From: Dictyobacter vulcani
GTDB taxonomy: Bacteria; Chloroflexota; Ktedonobacteria; Ktedonobacterales; Ktedonobacteraceae
NCBI RefSeq assembly: GCF_008974265.1
Contig: NZ_BKZW01000002.1
Location: 1,178,001 to 1,242,000, forward strand
Reading direction: 5' to 3'
Length of the DNA stretch: 64,000 nucleotides
Below are positions 61,763 through 64,000 of the stretch, piece by piece. A program made the translations under genes and the position numbers. The notes under the pieces are model-generated. The model did not search any database. It was not told the origin of the DNA and was given only the letters and a program-made list of their open reading frames with translations. Position 1 is the first letter of the stretch. Every line of letters begins with the position of its first letter.

Positions 61763-62460
61763 TCAGGCTGGAATGCGTAGCCGTGCTTGCAGCATGCCGC
61801 AAATTTCAGCCAGCTCTCTACGCCAGTGAACTGGACTCTTGATTGGCAGATTATTGCCTTCCCATTTGATGCGAACTATCCAGCCCGCGTACTCTGTCGT
61901 GACTTCGCTGGTGATGGTATAGCCGCGCTCTGCCGCATCTTGCACAACCTGTTGAGCCAGAGCACGCGCCTCTGCCTCATTCATCCAGTCCTTCTCGGCG
62001 TCCAGCGGTGTAATAGTCGTACAGCCTGTACTCCTGGCAGATTGTTTGTCAGATGTGTCGTTGGAGGCAGACGCAGGTGGCTGTGAGCGCTGTTCTGCCT
62101 CCAGCCTCAGAGCGTGATCGATCTCTTCCCAGCTTGCCTGGGTATTGAGCCAGAACAAAATCTCATCACTGATCACTGGATCCAGACAGTCATAGCGCTC
62201 GTATGCCTTGTTGACCCAGGCCCCTGGTGTACGTGGTTTACCGCGATAGTCGGGATGATGGGTGTGGACCAGCAAATCAATGACAGCTGCCCTGGTCGCG
62301 CGGGATTCTTTGACAGCTTGTTGATATACGACGGCAGATTGCGTGGATTCTTTTCCACAAAAAATACCAGGGCTTCCGCTTCTTTGCGGATCTGCTGGAT
62401 CTGGCTTTTTCTTTCTGAAGTTGAATTCTTCAGCCTCTGAGCCGTCTCTTTATCGATAAT
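61763..62460 (-). CDS. Replication-type partner of the DnaC-like ATPase (frameshifted, start unresolved)
   Basis: The frame ending at 61763 (SRATRAAVIDLLVHTHHPDY, NKAYERYDCLDPVISDEILF, then a basic C-terminal region) continues upstream in another frame (AQRLKNSTSERKSQIQQIRK, EAEALVFFVEKNPRNLPSYI). One base added to TTT at 62309-62311 joins them as YINKLSKESRATRAAVIDLL. The frame remains open to beyond 62460 but has no ATG; GTG 62358 is the only usual start and lacks a binding site. Position before a DnaC homologue suggests a DnaD/replication-initiation role, by context only. Confidence 0.55.
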
Positions 62461-62594
62461 AGTATCGTTTGAAAGATAATTATTATTCGATAATAATTTA
62501 TTATTATCAGCTCTTCTATACGCTTGGTTGCTATGTATAAAACGGCTTCAGGCCTTGCTTTGTGTGTTAGATAATTATATAGGCTAGATACTAC

Positions 62595-62699
62595 TTATTC
62601 TAGGTCAATAAACGGTTTATTTAGGAATAGATAGGCTTGATAGGCTGCTTTAAATGCATGAAGTTAAATAAATAATTCCAGTGATTATTCTAGGTCAAT
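62595..62699. repeat. Two direct repeats TTATTCTAGGTCAAT in the divergent control region
   Basis: Exact 15-base copies at 62595-62609 and 62685-62699. Their CTAGGTCAAT half resembles the CTAGATCAAT half of the neighbouring palindromes, so they may be weaker sites for the same regulator. The region is strongly AT-rich, with further short repeats (ATAGGCTTGATAGGCT near 62630), and could also hold a replication origin. Confidence 0.5.
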
Positions 62700-62715
62700 T
62701 GATCTAGATCAATTG
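62696..62715. promoter_or_regulatory. Operator palindrome of the GntR regulator, site 1
   Basis: CAATTGATCTAGATCAATTG, a perfect 20-bp palindrome. The core TTGATCTAGATCAA recurs at 63665-63678 downstream of the regulator gene, in a promoter spacer. Confidence 0.7.
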
Positions 62716-62727
62716 TTTTTATTAAAA

Positions 62728-62737
62728 GATCTAGATC
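62728..62737. promoter_or_regulatory. Operator palindrome of the GntR regulator, site 2
   Basis: GATCTAGATC followed by AATTG; right half identical to site 1. It lies 11 bases upstream of the gntR -35 element. Confidence 0.6.
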
Positions 62738-62748
62738 AATTGTCAATG

Positions 62749-62777
62749 TTGACATGCAATCGTTTTTGTCTTATGCT
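62749..62777 (+). promoter_or_regulatory. Promoter of the GntR regulator
   Basis: TTGACA (62749-62754), 17-base spacer, TATGCT (62772-62777). It starts transcription about 50 bases before the ATG at 62833. A palindrome TTGTCAATGTTGACA overlaps the -35. Confidence 0.65.
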
Positions 62778-62832
62778 TGCTCTAGAGTTGCTATACTATT
62801 GCATCTGTGTTAGATCAGAAAGTGTTAAGATT

Positions 62833-63582
62833 ATGACTTCCGAGATTAGCAAAGTTGACGAGATTATTAATGCAATCCGTCAGCGCATTGTGGCAGGCGA
62901 ATTCGGAACTGGTGGCAGACTGCCATCACTGAGAATGTTTGCATCCCAATACAACACGACTCAAGAGACTATGAACAAGGCTATACAGCAATTGCAGTCT
63001 GAAGGTTTGTTATCATCTCTTGGTCGCCAGGGCGTCTTCGTTCATATGCCAAAAAACCGTATTCCTGGCATCTTACCTAGATTTGATAAGTATATTGAAA
63101 GTTTAGGTTTGACACCTGTTGAAACAAATATTGACGAACCGGCTTTAGTGCCAGCTTCTGAAGAGATTGCAAAAACCTTTGGTATTGCTGCTGGGTCTTC
63201 GGTGGTTCATCGCTTACGTCGCCAAGGAACAACTACTGTACATTATCGGCTAGCTGAAAATTTTTATCCTGTGGCTTTGGTCAATGATCATATTCTTCAT
63301 CAGATGCAATCTGACGAAAGATTTGATGCAGTTCTTGCCATAAAAGAGGCTCATGGTAAAGTTATTAAGCACGTGCATGAGGATGTTATTGCACGGCTGC
63401 CAGATCACAGAGAACAAGAGCTATTGAAGATTGTTCGAGGTGCTCCTGTTCTTGAGGTCAAGAGAACTAACTACGCTGAGGATGATAAAACAGTCATTAT
63501 GTATAATAAGATCATTTTTGTAGCTAGTTACTTCATGCTCTCTTATGACTATGAGGCTGCTCATTGGACAAACAAAAAATAA
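62833..63582 (+). CDS. GntR-family (HutC-like) transcriptional regulator
   Basis: 249 residues from the ATG at 62833; the frame opens 40 codons earlier, but those would overlap the promoter. GntR winged helix: VDEIINAIRQRIVAGEFGTG, LPSLRMFASQYNTTQETMNK, SEGLLSSLGRQGVFV. A UTRA-type effector domain follows (about 100-240; FGIAAGSSVVHRLRRQGTTT, GAPVLEVKRTNY). Identical palindromes on both sides of the gene indicate self-control and control of the downstream promoter, as for KorSA-type regulators of actinomycete integrative plasmids. Confidence 0.88.
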   Translation: MTSEISKVDEIINAIRQRIVAGEFGTGGRLPSLRMFASQYNTTQETMNKAIQQLQSEGLLSSLGRQGVFVHMPKNRIPGILPRFDKYIESLGLTPVETNIDEPALVPASEEIAKTFGIAAGSSVVHRLRRQGTTTVHYRLAENFYPVALVNDHILHQMQSDERFDAVLAIKEAHGKVIKHVHEDVIARLPDHREQELLKIVRGAPVLEVKRTNYAEDDKTVIMYNKIIFVASYFMLSYDYEAAHWTNKK

Positions 63583-63597
63583 TAGCAAGCTGTGAAA

Positions 63598-63628
63598 AGG
63601 GGTGATTTTTGTATCACCTCTTTTTTTT
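63598..63628 (+). terminator. Intrinsic terminator of the GntR gene
   Basis: GGGTGAT and ATCACCTC form a stem of about 7 bp with a 6-base loop, followed by eight T. It begins 16 bases after the stop codon. Confidence 0.8.
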
Positions 63629-63657
63629 ACCAATTTTGTGATCTAGACAGTTATCTA

Positions 63658-63686
63658 TTGACATTTGATCTAGATCAATCTATAAT
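63658..63686 (+). promoter_or_regulatory. Consensus sigma-70 promoter with operator in the spacer
   Basis: TTGACA (63658-63663), a spacer of exactly 17 bases, TATAAT (63681-63686): both hexamers are perfect consensus. The spacer contains TTGATCTAGATCAA (63665-63678), identical to the core of the operator upstream of gntR. A half-site GATCTAGAC lies at 63640. A bound repressor would cover the polymerase site. Confidence 0.85.
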
Positions 63687-63737
63687 CTTAATAGTTGCTG
63701 AGTGAGTAGTGATAAATATCACAATAGGAGGTGATTT

Positions 63738-63902
63738 TTGCGAGAGAATCGTGCACTACGCAATACATTTTTGCTGGTGCTGTTGATCTTTGGTGCTGGG
63801 GCTTTCTACTGCTTCTCTGTAGGAAATGTTATCGGTGGTGCCATTAATGCTGTTGGTTTTCTGGCAATTGTAGGAGTGCTGGCTAGCGGTTGCCGCCACT
63901 AG
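63738..63902 (+). CDS. 54-residue membrane protein under GntR control
   Basis: Starts at TTG 63738 after AGGAGGTGA and ends at TAG 63900-63902. LRENRALRNTFLLVLLIFGA leads into one or two membrane segments (GAFYCFSVGNVIGGAINAVG, FLAIVGVLAS), with a short CRH tail. It is the first gene behind the operator-controlled promoter. A further gene appears to begin at the last three bases of the window (ATG 63998 after AGGAG), about 95 bases downstream. Function unknown; small membrane proteins are frequent in transfer regions of integrative elements. Confidence 0.6.
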   Translation: MRENRALRNTFLLVLLIFGAGAFYCFSVGNVIGGAINAVGFLAIVGVLASGCRH

Positions 63903-64000
63903 TCCAGCGTATGAGATTAGTTTTGTGTCGACAGTGAACATCTCTCATGTTTTCAGTATGCGGGATGGGACCGAATACGTCAAGATAGGAGTTTCTAATG

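Noticed and set aside
53044..62460. Search for tRNA, rRNA or CRISPR arrays (also done over the rest of the window)
   Set aside because: No tRNA-like TTCGA loop with matching acceptor ends and no regularly spaced repeats were seen by eye; a tRNA or CRISPR program could still find a weak one.

Overview
The window looks like chromosomal DNA of a filamentous Chloroflexota of the Ktedonobacteria type, possibly carrying an integrated element at its right end. This is an inference from gene content and style: moderate GC, a 1080-residue MalT-like LuxR regulator, a sedolisin with a Thr/Pro linker, SelD, a paired N-methylhydantoinase, an IS110 transposase, many small lipoproteins and membrane proteins, and long perfect inverted repeats between genes. 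No rRNA, tRNA or CRISPR array was seen.

Layout. 0-13 kb: end of an APC permease, a secreted S53 peptidase, a GT4 glycosyltransferase, small membrane proteins, a DUF2268 metallopeptidase, an ArsR-DUF2087 regulator, transcription terminator Rho and an aldo/keto reductase. 13-15.3 kb: an IS110-family element with a multi-hairpin RNA candidate upstream of the transposase, set between inverted copies of a short repeat. 15.3-23.7 kb: GNAT acetyltransferase, nucleotidyltransferase, ilvD behind a Leu/Ile/Val-containing leader peptide, a VOC dioxygenase, a lipoprotein and a membrane glycosyltransferase. 24-29.7 kb: a sugar ABC transporter (binding lipoprotein plus two permeases, no ATPase) with a divergent GntR/LacI-type regulator. 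29.7-35.3 kb: AadA-like protein, zinc-ribbon membrane protein, zinc alcohol dehydrogenase, methyltransferase. 35.7-39.3 kb: hyuA-hyuB. 39.4-48 kb: phosphatase, GT39, selD, P450, RmlD-like reductase, HNH protein. 48-56 kb: a deleted ABC transporter, MalT-like regulator, alkyltransferase-like protein, hydrolase and an MMPL transporter. 56.5-59.9 kb: tryptophan catabolism (kynA, kynU) facing an epoxide hydrolase. 60-64 kb: a DnaC-type ATPase and its partner, then a GntR regulator with palindromic operators, one lying in the spacer of a consensus sigma-70 promoter that drives a 54-residue membrane protein. This right end looks like the control and replication region of an integrative or plasmid-like element.

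Data quality matters when reading this annotation. At least ten genes (GT4, nucleotidyltransferase, ilvD, VOC dioxygenase, membrane GT, MalF-type permease, lipoprotein, MMPL, kynU, DnaC partner) are split by a frameshift that is repaired in every case by adding one base, nearly always within a short run of one base. That is the signature of homopolymer undercalling, so most of these genes are probably intact in the organism. The ABC transporter at 48 kb is different: it is a real internal deletion. Where a start was moved inside a longer reading frame, the choice rests on a visible ribosome binding site.
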